Below are positions 44,100 through 52,603 of a DNA stretch of 64,000 nucleotides, piece by piece. The notes below the pieces were generated by a model. The model did no database searches, had not been told where the DNA came from, and saw nothing but the letters and a program-made list of their open reading frames with translations. The first letter of the stretch is position 1. Each line of letters begins with the position of its first letter. A program made the position numbers and the translations under genes. This DNA comes from Actinoplanes auranticolor (GTDB taxonomy: Bacteria; Actinomycetota; Actinomycetes; Mycobacteriales; Micromonosporaceae): assembly GCF_018332655.1 (NCBI RefSeq), contig NZ_BOQL01000016.1, positions 62,001-126,000 of the forward strand, given 5' to 3'.

Positions 44100-46481
44100 G
44101 TGCGGTGGCTGCCCTGCGGGCTGAACCGGCGACGCTGGTCCGGCGTCGCCCTCGTCGTGGTGGTCGCGCTGCTGGGCTGCGGGATGTCGTGGATCGCCGC
44201 GCGGACCGCGCGCACTGCCGAGCTGCGCTACGCCGCGCAGCTCATGGACCGCTACACCAGCGACCTCACCCGGGCGATCACCACCCAGATCCAGCGGTAC
44301 GGCGACACGCTCGCCGACGTCTCCATCGCGCTCGGCTCCCAGACCGACCTGACCGCCGGCGACTTCACCTGGATCACCAACAAGGTCAGTAACCGTCGCC
44401 TACCCGGCGCCACCTCGCTCGGCTTCGTGGTCTCCACCCCGGCCACCGGTGTCGCCGCGACGCAGTCGTACTGGCGTGGCCGGGGCGCCACCGGCCTGAC
44501 CCTGCGTCCGGCCGTGACCGCCGGGGAGCACGCGTTCGAGGTGTTCACCCGCTCCTTCGACGGCGTGCCCGCGCGGCCCGGCACGGACCTGTCCGCGTCC
44601 CCGGCGGCCGCCAAGGCCCTGCAGGACGCGTACACGGTCGGCGGTTTCGCTGTCAGCCGGGCGTACGTGCTGCTCAAGGACCAGGGGCTACCGGCGGCCG
44701 AGCAGCAGCTCTCGTTCCTGTTCGCCGTGCCGGTCTCGCGCATCGGCGGCGCCTTCCGCGGCTGGCTGACCATGGGGGTGCACGGGCGCGACCTGCTCAC
44801 CGAGACGCTGCGGACCCAGGCCCACGGCGCGGTGGCCGCCGACCTGGACGATCCCACCGACGCGGTCGAACGGGCCATCGCCAGCTCCGGGATCCCCGCG
44901 GCCGGCTACGCCCGCGCGCTCGACCGCGTCGCCACCGTCTCCGCCGGGTTGCGCACCTGGAAGCTCGCGGTGCACCCCACCGAGCAGCTGCTGCGGGAGA
45001 CCGACCGCGGCATCGTGAAGACCACCTTCGCCGTGTCCATGACCATCGCGATGCTGCTCACCATGCTCGTCGCCCTGCTCACCGGGGCCCGCAACCGGGC
45101 GATGGGCAAGGTCGACGCGGCCACGGCGGCACTACGCGGCGACATCGAACGCCGGCAACAGGTCGAGAACCGGCTGCGCGAACGCGAACTCGAACTCGAA
45201 CAGATGGCCCTGCACGACCCGCTGACCGGGCTGGCCAACCGGGCCGGCCTGGACGCCCGGCTGACCGAGGCCGTGGGCCGGCGTACCGACATCGCCCTGC
45301 TGCTGATCGACCTCGACGACTTCAAGCTGGTCAACGACGTGCACGGGCACGCCGCCGGTGACGCGATGCTGACCGAGTTCGCCCAGATCCTGCTGGCCGG
45401 CGTACGGGCCGGCGACGTGGCCGCCCGGATCGGCGGCGACGAGTTCGTGGTGCTGGTCACCGGCGTGACCAGCCCGGACCAGGCGGTCGCGGCGGCCCAG
45501 CGGATCCTGGCCATGGCAGCTGCGGCCCCGGTCCACCTGGGTGACGACCTGCTTCCGGTACGCGCCAGCGTCGGCGTGGCGACCAGCCGCCCCGACGACA
45601 CCCCGAAGGAACTGCTGCGCCGCGCCGACATCGCCATGTACCAGGCCAAGCACCTGGGCACCCACGGCATCCAGCTGCACGACCCGTCGATGAGCGACCG
45701 CCGCGCCGCCGACGCCCAGCTCGGCGAGGACCTGGCCGGCGCCTCGGAACGCGGCGAGCTGCACGTGCTCTACCAGCCGCTGGTCGACCTGGCGGACGCC
45801 CGCCCGGTCGGGGTCGAGGCGCTGGTCCGCTGGCACCACCCGCGGCTGGGCGTGGTCTCACCGACCCGGTTCATCCCGATCGCCGAGCGCAGCGGCACGA
45901 TCGCCGACATCGGCCTGTGGGTGCTGGAGACGGCCTGCCGCCAGGTCGTGGAGTGGGGCGACCTCTACGTCAGCGTCAACCTGTCCCCGCGGCAGCTGCC
46001 GGAGGAGTCACTGGTGGCCGACGTGCTGGGGGTGCTGGCGCGTACCGGGCTGGCGCCGGACCGGCTGTGCCTGGAGATCACCGAATCGGCGCTCGTGGAC
46101 GAGAGCGCCGGCATCGCCAAGCTGCGGGCGCTGCGCGACCACGGCATCCACGTGGCGATCGACGACTTCGGCACCGGCTACTCGTCGCTGCACTACCTGA
46201 CCCGGCTGCCGGTCGACATCCTCAAGATCGACCGCAGCTTCGTGGCCCAGCTCGACGGCACCCCGGAAGGCTCGGGCATCACCGAGGCGATCCTGCGGCT
46301 GAGCCAGGTGCTGCACCTCAAGACCGTGGCCGAGGGCATCGAGAACGCGGAGCAGGCGGCGGAACTCCAGCTGCTCGGCTGCGGCATCGGGCAGGGCTAC
46401 CTCTTCGCCCGGCCGCTGCCTCCGGCCGACCTCTTCGAGCTGCTGATCAGCCCTTCGCGGCAGCCTTCATCTCCTTCTTGA
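44100..46481 (+). CDS. GGDEF-EAL cyclic di-GMP enzyme with CHASE-type sensor
   Basis: A 793-residue membrane protein. Helix 1 (about 14-35), an extracytoplasmic CHASE-like domain (about 45-300) and helix 2 (about 305-330) are followed by a GGDEF domain with an intact RIGGDEF (GGDEF at 445-449) and an EAL domain with VGVEALVRW (EAL at 573-575), CLEITESALVD, AIDDFGTGYSSL and LKIDRSFV. Both halves keep catalytic residues, so synthesis and hydrolysis of c-di-GMP are possible, switched by an extracellular signal. The start is GTG. The last 35 bp overlap the convergent HhH-GPD gene. Confidence 0.93.
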   Translation: MRWLPCGLNRRRWSGVALVVVVALLGCGMSWIAARTARTAELRYAAQLMDRYTSDLTRAITTQIQRYGDTLADVSIALGSQTDLTAGDFTWITNKVSNRRLPGATSLGFVVSTPATGVAATQSYWRGRGATGLTLRPAVTAGEHAFEVFTRSFDGVPARPGTDLSASPAAAKALQDAYTVGGFAVSRAYVLLKDQGLPAAEQQLSFLFAVPVSRIGGAFRGWLTMGVHGRDLLTETLRTQAHGAVAADLDDPTDAVERAIASSGIPAAGYARALDRVATVSAGLRTWKLAVHPTEQLLRETDRGIVKTTFAVSMTIAMLLTMLVALLTGARNRAMGKVDAATAALRGDIERRQQVENRLRERELELEQMALHDPLTGLANRAGLDARLTEAVGRRTDIALLLIDLDDFKLVNDVHGHAAGDAMLTEFAQILLAGVRAGDVAARIGGDEFVVLVTGVTSPDQAVAAAQRILAMAAAAPVHLGDDLLPVRASVGVATSRPDDTPKELLRRADIAMYQAKHLGTHGIQLHDPSMSDRRAADAQLGEDLAGASERGELHVLYQPLVDLADARPVGVEALVRWHHPRLGVVSPTRFIPIAERSGTIADIGLWVLETACRQVVEWGDLYVSVNLSPRQLPEESLVADVLGVLARTGLAPDRLCLEITESALVDESAGIAKLRALRDHGIHVAIDDFGTGYSSLHYLTRLPVDILKIDRSFVAQLDGTPEGSGITEAILRLSQVLHLKTVAEGIENAEQAAELQLLGCGIGQGYLFARPLPPADLFELLISPSRQPSSPS

Positions 46482-47013
46482 AGGCGCGCACCCGGTCCAG
46501 CGACTCGGCGTCGACGATGTCGGCCACCGAACGGTACGAGCCCTCCTCGCCGTAGGCGCCGGCGGCCTCGCGCCAGCCGGGCGGCTGGACGCCGTACTGC
46601 TTGCCCAGCAGCGCGGCGAAGATCTGCGACTTCTGCTTGCCGAAGCCGGGCAGGGCGGCGATCCGCTTGACCAGCTCCTTGCCGTCGGCGGCGTCGCGCC
46701 AGAGATCGGCGGCGTCCCCGTCGTAGGTGCCGACCAGGGCCCGGCAGACCTCCTGCACGCGGGCGGCCATGGCCTTGGGGAACCGGTGCAGGGCGGGCGG
46801 CGTGGCGAAGATCGTGACGAGCTGCTCCGGATCGAACTCGGCGAGCTCGGCGGCGGTGGGGGCATGACCGAGCCGCTGCGCGAGCACGTACGGCGAGCTG
46901 AACGCCTTCTCCAGCGGAATCTGCTGGTCCAGCACCATGCCGATGAGCAACGCCAGCGGATCCGCCGACAGCAGCTCGTTGGCCTCGGCGTCGATGGGCA
47001 GCGACATAGCCAT
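46447..47013 (-). CDS. HhH-GPD family base-excision repair protein
   Basis: A 188-residue protein of the actinobacterial HhH-GPD group. It has LALLIGMVLDQQIPLEKAFSSPYVL near the N-terminus, and a helix-hairpin-helix AALPGFGKQKSQIFAALLGKQYG followed by a catalytic-region Asp (SVADIVDAESLDRV). It is expected to recognise damaged bases, but the damage specificity is unknown. The ATG at 47013 or the one two codons later is the start. Its 3' end lies within the last codons of the GGDEF-EAL gene. Confidence 0.85.
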   Translation of the reverse strand: MAMSLPIDAEANELLSADPLALLIGMVLDQQIPLEKAFSSPYVLAQRLGHAPTAAELAEFDPEQLVTIFATPPALHRFPKAMAARVQEVCRALVGTYDGDAADLWRDAADGKELVKRIAALPGFGKQKSQIFAALLGKQYGVQPPGWREAAGAYGEEGSYRSVADIVDAESLDRVRAFKKEMKAAAKG

Positions 47014-47133
47014 GCTGGATCCTGTCCTTCCCGGCGACGATCACCGGACGCGTCGGCTTCTCACTGTCGCCGATGGGTGACATCCGCGTTCCGCGACGGA
47101 GCCGAGCCGCCGAGGGACGGAGACAACTACAGC

Positions 47134-47603
47134 ATGACTCAGTCCGTTGTTCCAGCCGTCGACGATCGGTGGATCTACCACTTCACCCACATCGACAACC
47201 TCGAAGCGATCCGGACGGCCGGCATTCTGCGGTGCGATGCCGTCGCTCGGGAGGGGATGACGAGGACTGAGGTCGGGGCTGCGGACATCAAAGAGTCGAG
47301 GAGGCGGCGCACCATTCCCATCGAGCCCGGTGGCCGCGTCGGGGAGTATGTCCCGTTCTACTTCGCGCCTCGCTCACCGATGATGTACCGGATCGCCTGC
47401 GATCGTCGCGACAGCATTCCGAACCGCTACGCCGGCGGCCGAGTTCCTGATCTACGGCGAGTTGCCGTTGAGCGCCATCAGGTGGGTCGCGGTGCACAGC
47501 GACGAGCGCGCGTCTCAGTCGGTGCACTTCTCCAGGATCATGCGCTTGAGCAGCGAATTTTGTCAGACCAGCCTGGGACTACGGGTACGAGCGGAGGTGA
47601 GGA
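47134..47603 (+). pseudogene. darT: DarT-like DNA ADP-ribosyltransferase toxin, internally deleted
   Basis: The N-terminal half is clear DarT (DUF4433): WIYHFTHIDNLEAI with the NAD-binding His/Thr, AADIKESRRRRTIPI, and GRVGEYVPFYFAPRSPMMYRI. At about 47420-47436 the sequence jumps, with a frame change, to the DarT C-terminal motif AEFLIYGELPLSAIRWVAV, whose Glu is the catalytic residue in the family. Roughly 80 codons between are gone, with a GGC microhomology at the junction. The C-terminal piece reads on without a stop into the next remnant. No active toxin can be made. Confidence 0.82.
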
Positions 47604-47605
47604 AC

Positions 47606-48113
47606 ATGATTGAGCCCGGCACGGGCAACCTCATGACCGCCGACGCCGAGGCGCTCGTCAACACGGTCAACACCGCGCTGCAGCTCACGGCCGGGGCTCC
47701 CACCCTGGTCTCGATCGTCCGGGTACGCCTGGCCGACGACCTCCCGCTGGCCATCGAGTACGCCTGCTTCCCGCCCCACCTCGACACCCTGCTCGAAGCC
47801 GACCTCGAAACCGGCTCGCTGCACCGCGCCCTGCACGAGCGCGGCCTGCGTCCCACCCTCGGTTCCTCGACCCTGACCGCCCAGCCCGCCGGCCCGGACG
47901 GCCCCCGGTTACAGGTCAGCGAGGCCGAGCCGCTGCTGGTGGAGAGCCGCGTGATCGTCGACCAGCACGCCGCACCCCCTGGAATACAGCGTCAGCCGGT
48001 ACGTCGGCTCTCGCTACTCGCTGCGCGTCACCCTCGACGTGCAGCCGCCCCCAGAGAACGTGCAGCCGCCCCCGAAAAGCGTGCAGCCACCCCGAGAAGG
48101 AGAAACGCCGTGA
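47606..48113 (+). pseudogene. DarG N-terminus fused to GntR-family UTRA domain, frameshifted
   Basis: The ATG at 47606, with GAGGTGAGG upstream, starts MIEPGTGNLMTADAEALVN-TVNT, the first strand and loop of a DarG-type macrodomain antitoxin. It then continues in frame into a GntR/HutC effector (UTRA) domain: GAPTLVSIVRVRLADDLPLAIEYACFP through VESRVIVDQH. The rest of darG and the regulator's DNA-binding domain are deleted. A run of five C at about 47976-47980 shifts the frame. Beyond it, the +1 frame gives the expected C-terminus (LEYSVSRYVGSRYSLRVTLDV) and ends at TGA 48111-48113. Confidence 0.78.
48039..48101 (+). repeat. Three 21-bp tandem repeats in the GntR remnant
   Basis: Three consecutive 21-bp units starting GTGCAGCC encode VQPPPEN, VQPPPKS and VQPPREG at the C-terminus of the old regulator frame. 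The heptad is in-frame only after correction of the upstream frameshift. Confidence 0.85.
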
Positions 48114-48554
48114 TGCCCTCCGTCGAGCAGGTCGCCTCGATGATCGACCACTCGCTGCTGCGACCCGAGCTCACCACCGCCGAGGTGCGGCGGGGCTGCG
48201 AGATGGCCCGTGAAGGTCATCCTGGAGAACGCGTACCTCAGCGACGAGCAGAAAGTGACCGGCTGCCGGCTCACCGAGCGGGCTGGAGCGCAGTTCGTGA
48301 AGACGAGCACCGGCTTCGCCCCGGGCGGCGCGACCCTGGCCGACATCCGGCTGATGCGCGCGGCGGTGTCCCCGGCGATCGCGGTCAAGGCCGCCGGTGG
48401 CGTACGCACGCTGGACACCCTGCTCGAGCTGGCGGCGGCCGGCGCGACCCGGTTCGCCGCCACGGCGACCGAGGTGATCCTGGACGACCTGGCCGCCCGC
48501 CACCGCGGGGAGCCGGCTCCCCTGGCGAGCCCGGCGCCCGCTGGTTCCTACTGA
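48113..48554 (+). pseudogene. deoC: Deoxyribose-phosphate aldolase, internally deleted
   Basis: The ATG at 48113 overlaps the regulator stop (TGATG), so the two were once an operon. The N-terminal piece VEQVASMIDHSLLRPELTTAEVRRGCEMAR is DeoC residues 1-35. At about 48208 the frame jumps by deletion to VKVILENAYLSDEQKVTGCRLTERAG, then VKTSTGFAPGGAT (Schiff-base Lys) and AVKAAGGVRTLDTLL (second Lys). About 100 codons, including the conserved Asp of the DMVINIG region, are lost and the reading frame is broken. Confidence 0.85.
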
Positions 48555-48594
48555 GCCCGGTTTGCTGCGGTGCGGTTCGGGCAAAACCCTGACC

Positions 48595-48933
48595 ATGAGT
48601 GACAACAGCGAGATCGGCAACGGCGACTACGCTCCCGAGGCGGTCGAGGTGCCCAGCACCTACCGCCCCGACAAAGGTGAGGACGACCCGGGCCTGTCGA
48701 GCACCATCGCGGCCGGCACCGACACCGAGCAGCTGGTCAACGGTGGTCCGCCGCCCGCGGGTGGCGGCATCATGACCACCACCGGCGGCAATGCGGGGCC
48801 GAACAGCTTCAAGACTCCCCCGCGTTCCGGCCCCGGGGTCGCCCCGACCACCACCGGTGACGCCACCACCGGCGCGATGACGACCCCGGTCGACAGCTAC
48901 ACCAGCGACGCGTCCAGCAACGCGGTCGACTGA
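48595..48933 (+). CDS. Small disordered hypothetical protein
   Basis: A 112-residue acidic protein with no hydrophobic core: Gly, Thr, Pro and Ser make up much of it (for example GGPPPAGGGIMTTTGG and TTTGDATTGAMTTP). No signal peptide, membrane helix or cysteine is present. The ATG at 48595 is the natural start, 41 bp after the deoC remnant, with no strong Shine-Dalgarno. Codon use is like that of the neighbouring core genes. I do not recognise a family. Confidence 0.5.
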   Translation: MSDNSEIGNGDYAPEAVEVPSTYRPDKGEDDPGLSSTIAAGTDTEQLVNGGPPPAGGGIMTTTGGNAGPNSFKTPPRSGPGVAPTTTGDATTGAMTTPVDSYTSDASSNAVD

Positions 48934-48950
48934 CCCGATATCGTCGGCGG

Positions 48951-49610
48951 GTGACGGGACCGCTGCTCGCCGCCGGCCGGGAGGCTGACGTGTACGCGCT
49001 GGACGAACGGCGCGTGCTGCGCCGCTACCGGCGGGACGCCGACGTCACCGGCGAGGCCGACGCCATGCGTCACCTCGCCGGTCTCGGCTATCCCGTCCCG
49101 GCCGTGTACGAGGCCGCCGGGCGCGACATGGTGCTGGAACGCCTCGACGGCCCCACGATGGCCGAGGCCGTGACCAGCACCGCACTGGGTCTGGCCGAAG
49201 CCGCCGCGCACCTCGCCGACCTGCTGCGCCGGCTGCACGACGTCCCGCCGTGGCCCGGCGCCCCGGCCGGCTCCCGCATCGTCCACCTGGACCTGCACCC
49301 GCTGAACGTGCTGATGACCGCCCGCGGCCCGGTGGTGATCGACTGGTGCAACGCCCGGCCCGGCGAGCCCGACCTGGACACCGGCCTGACCGCGCTGATC
49401 CTGGCCCAGGTCGCTGTCGAGCGCGGGCACGAGTGGTCCGCGGCTGCCGAGGAGCTGCTGGTGGCGTTCCTGCGGGTGGCCCCGGGCGATCCGGTCCGGC
49501 TGCTCGACGAGGTGGTGCGCTTCCGCCGGTGGCAGCTCGACACACTGACGCCGGCCGAGATCGGCCTGATCGACACCGCTGCTGAGAAGGTACGGGCATG
49601 CGCGCGCTGA
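48951..49610 (+). CDS. Aminoglycoside-phosphotransferase-like kinase
   Basis: A 219-residue kinase-fold protein, shorter than typical APH proteins. The N-lobe shows [22 protein letters not shown], the hinge [14 protein letters not shown], the catalytic loop [13 protein letters not shown] (Asp and Asn) and the metal-binding [16 protein letters not shown]. The substrate is unknown; resistance is not implied. GTG at 48951 lies 6 nt after TATCGT (48939-48944), so a leaderless mRNA is likely. The end overlaps dtd by 13 bp. Confidence 0.85.
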   Translation: MTGPLLAAGREADVYALDERRVLRRYRRDADVTGEADAMRHLAGLGYPVPAVYEAAGRDMVLERLDGPTMAEAVTSTALGLAEAAAHLADLLRRLHDVPPWPGAPAGSRIVHLDLHPLNVLMTARGPVVIDWCNARPGEPDLDTGLTALILAQVAVERGHEWSAAAEELLVAFLRVAPGDPVRLLDEVVRFRRWQLDTLTPAEIGLIDTAAEKVRACAR

Positions 49611-50020
49611 TCCAGACCGTCAGCCGGGCCAGTGTCACCGTGGACGACGAGGTCGTCGGCAAGATCGAGGACGGGCTGCTGGTGCTGCTCGGGGTCACCC
49701 ACGACGACACCGCCGCGATCGCCGCCACCCTGGCCCGCAAGGTGCACGAGCTGCGCATCCTCGACGGCGACGCCTCGGCCGCGGACACCGGCGCCCCGCT
49801 GCTGGTGGTCAGCCAGTTCACCCTCTACGGCGACGCCCGCAAGGGCCGCCGGCCCACCTGGTCCGCCGCCGCGCCCGCCGAGGTGGCCGAGCCGCTGGTC
49901 ACCGCCTTCGTCGAGGCGCTGCGCGTGCGGGGCGCGCCGGTACAGACCGGGCGGTTCCGGGCCCGCATGCTCGTGGAGAGCGTGAACGTGGGCCCGAGAA
50001 CCGTCTGGCTGGAGCTCTAG
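49598..50020 (+). CDS. dtd: D-aminoacyl-tRNA deacylase
   Basis: DTD hydrolyses D-amino acids from tRNA. The 140-residue protein shows the start [34 protein letters not shown], the active-site motif [17 protein letters not shown] and the C-terminal Gly-cisPro motif. The latter reads NVGPRT rather than the usual NxGPVT, a notable change next to the substrate pocket. The ATG lies within the end of the kinase-like gene, so the two are coupled. The stop is interlocked with spo0M in CTAG. Confidence 0.93.
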   Translation: MRALIQTVSRASVTVDDEVVGKIEDGLLVLLGVTHDDTAAIAATLARKVHELRILDGDASAADTGAPLLVVSQFTLYGDARKGRRPTWSAAAPAEVAEPLVTAFVEALRVRGAPVQTGRFRARMLVESVNVGPRTVWLEL

Positions 50021-50802
50021 AAGAAACCGCGGCGCTGGGCGGACTGCTGCAGCCAGCCGTTGAGCTGCGCGGTCCAGTCGACCTGGTCGACGGAGCGGTA
50101 GTCGACGTCGAAGCGGCCGAACGCGTCGTGCCCCTCGGTGAACAGGCCGCCGCGCTTGTCGATCTCCAGCACCACCTGCAGGTTGTGCGGGGTCGGGACG
50201 AACGTGACCTCGAGCTGGGTGATGCGGCCGGCGTACTGCGACGGCGGGTAGAACTCGATCTCCTGGTAGAACGGCAGGGTCTGCTGCACGCCGTACACGC
50301 GGCCGCGCTCGACGTCGGCGCGGCTGAAGCGGAAGCCCAGCCGCAGGAAGGCGTCGAGGATCCGCTCCTGGGCCGGCAGCGGGTGTACAGCCACCGCGTC
50401 CAGGTCACCCTTGTCGACCGCCCGGGCCACCTCGAGCTCGGTCCGCAGCCCCATCGTCATCCCGTGCAGGTGCTGGCCGTACACCTCGGTGATCGGGGTC
50501 TCCCACGGCACGTCGAAGCGGAACGGGATGTCGTGCCGGGCGCCCGCGTCCAGCTTGAACGAGCCGGTCAGCCGCTGCCGGTGGAACTCCTGGTCGGTGT
50601 TGTACTCGCTGTCGCCACTCTCCACCTCGACCCGGGTCATCAGCCCGACCGCGACGTACTCGATGTCGACGGCGTGGTCGCCGCCCATGACGTGCACCTG
50701 CCCCTCGAGGAAGCCCCCGGGGCGGCAGTTGGGGTTGGCGAGCACCGTTTCCACTGACGGGCCCCCGACACCCATCGCCTGCATCATGCGCTTGAAGACC
50801 AC
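50017..50802 (-). CDS. spo0M: Sporulation-control protein Spo0M-like
   Basis: A 261-residue soluble arrestin-like beta-sandwich protein. Family segments are [70 protein letters not shown] and a C-terminal [27 protein letters not shown]. subtilis Spo0M influences sporulation and cell division. An actinomycete copy fits an organism that forms spores or sporangia. It diverges from sigB across 264 bp. Confidence 0.92.
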   Translation of the reverse strand: MVFKRMMQAMGVGGPSVETVLANPNCRPGGFLEGQVHVMGGDHAVDIEYVAVGLMTRVEVESGDSEYNTDQEFHRQRLTGSFKLDAGARHDIPFRFDVPWETPITEVYGQHLHGMTMGLRTELEVARAVDKGDLDAVAVHPLPAQERILDAFLRLGFRFSRADVERGRVYGVQQTLPFYQEIEFYPPSQYAGRITQLEVTFVPTPHNLQVVLEIDKRGGLFTEGHDAFGRFDVDYRSVDQVDWTAQLNGWLQQSAQRRGFF

Positions 50803-51066
50803 GAATCCTCCTTGTTACGAGCCTGCCGCCGATTATGGGGCGCCCCCGCACCCGACGGAATTGCCTCACTGTCCGTACATGTCCCACCAAGACGGGCACC
50901 CTGTCGGGTTAGCGACCTCAGGGTTCTCCCCGATTCATGCCACCTGGACGCTTGCCTCACCTCCGCTTAACGCGCCTGCCGCCAAGCTAGTGATCACCGG
51001 CACGAATGCGGCTGGGAATGCACGACTCGGTGAACGCGGGGAGGGGACTGAAAGGTGGTCCTGCAG

Positions 51067-52068
<1,002 letters not shown>

Positions 52069-52085
52069 CGCCGCACCAGAATCAC

Positions 52086-52114
52086 GAGGCCGGTCGCGAT
52101 GCGCGACCGGCCTC
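52086..52114 (+). terminator. Terminator after sigB
   Basis: A perfect 13-bp inverted repeat (52086-52098 / 52102-52114) with a 3-nt loop starts 18 bp after the sigB stop. No T-run follows, so it is an I-shaped hairpin as is common in actinobacteria. Confidence 0.85.
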
Positions 52115-52219
52115 CGCCGTGTCCGGGAGCGGACCGGGCGAATTCCCGGCTGACTCGGCGGGCGTTCTCGGCGACAATCAACGGGCGCCGCAAAGATCGT
52201 CGTCGGGGAGGTGGGCCGG

Positions 52220-52597
52220 GTGCGAGGCTTGCAGCTGGTGCTGCGATTCGTGCTGGAGCTGTGCGCGCTGGCGGCCCTGGCCTACGCGGGCTGGCAGACG
52301 TCGGCCGGCTTCTGGGTGCGGCTGCTCGCCGCGATCGCGTTGCCGCTGCTCGCAGCCGTCGTCTGGGGACAGTGGGTGGCCCCGAAGGCGCGCCGGCCGA
52401 TTCCGGACCCGCTGCGGCTCGTACCGGAATGGCTCGTCTTCGGCGGCGCGACCGTCGCTCTGGCCGTGACCGGCCACCCGATCCTCGCTGTGGCGCTGGC
52501 CGTCCTCGCCGCCGCGAACCGCCTCGCCCTGCACCTGCTGCACGTCACCACCGGCGGCCGCACCGAGGAGCACCCGGACCCCCGGATCACGCGCTGA
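52220..52597 (+). CDS. YrdB/DUF2568 family membrane protein
   Basis: A 125-residue protein with four hydrophobic helices. It starts MRGLQLVLRFVLELCALAALAYAGWQ and contains WGQWVAPKARRPIPDPLRLVPEWLVFGGAT, the family signature of B. subtilis YrdB-like proteins. GTG at 52220 is supported by GGGGAGG 8 nt upstream; the earlier GTG at 52211 is within that ribosome-binding site. Function unknown. The stop is only 6 bp from the convergent acetyltransferase stop. Confidence 0.87.
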   Translation: MRGLQLVLRFVLELCALAALAYAGWQTSAGFWVRLLAAIALPLLAAVVWGQWVAPKARRPIPDPLRLVPEWLVFGGATVALAVTGHPILAVALAVLAAANRLALHLLHVTTGGRTEEHPDPRITR

Positions 52598-52603
52598 GGC
52601 AGG

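Noticed and set aside
51014..51045. GGGAAT element before sigB as a SigR/SigH-type -35
   Set aside because: No matching -10 (GTT) occurs at the required 18-19 bp distance.
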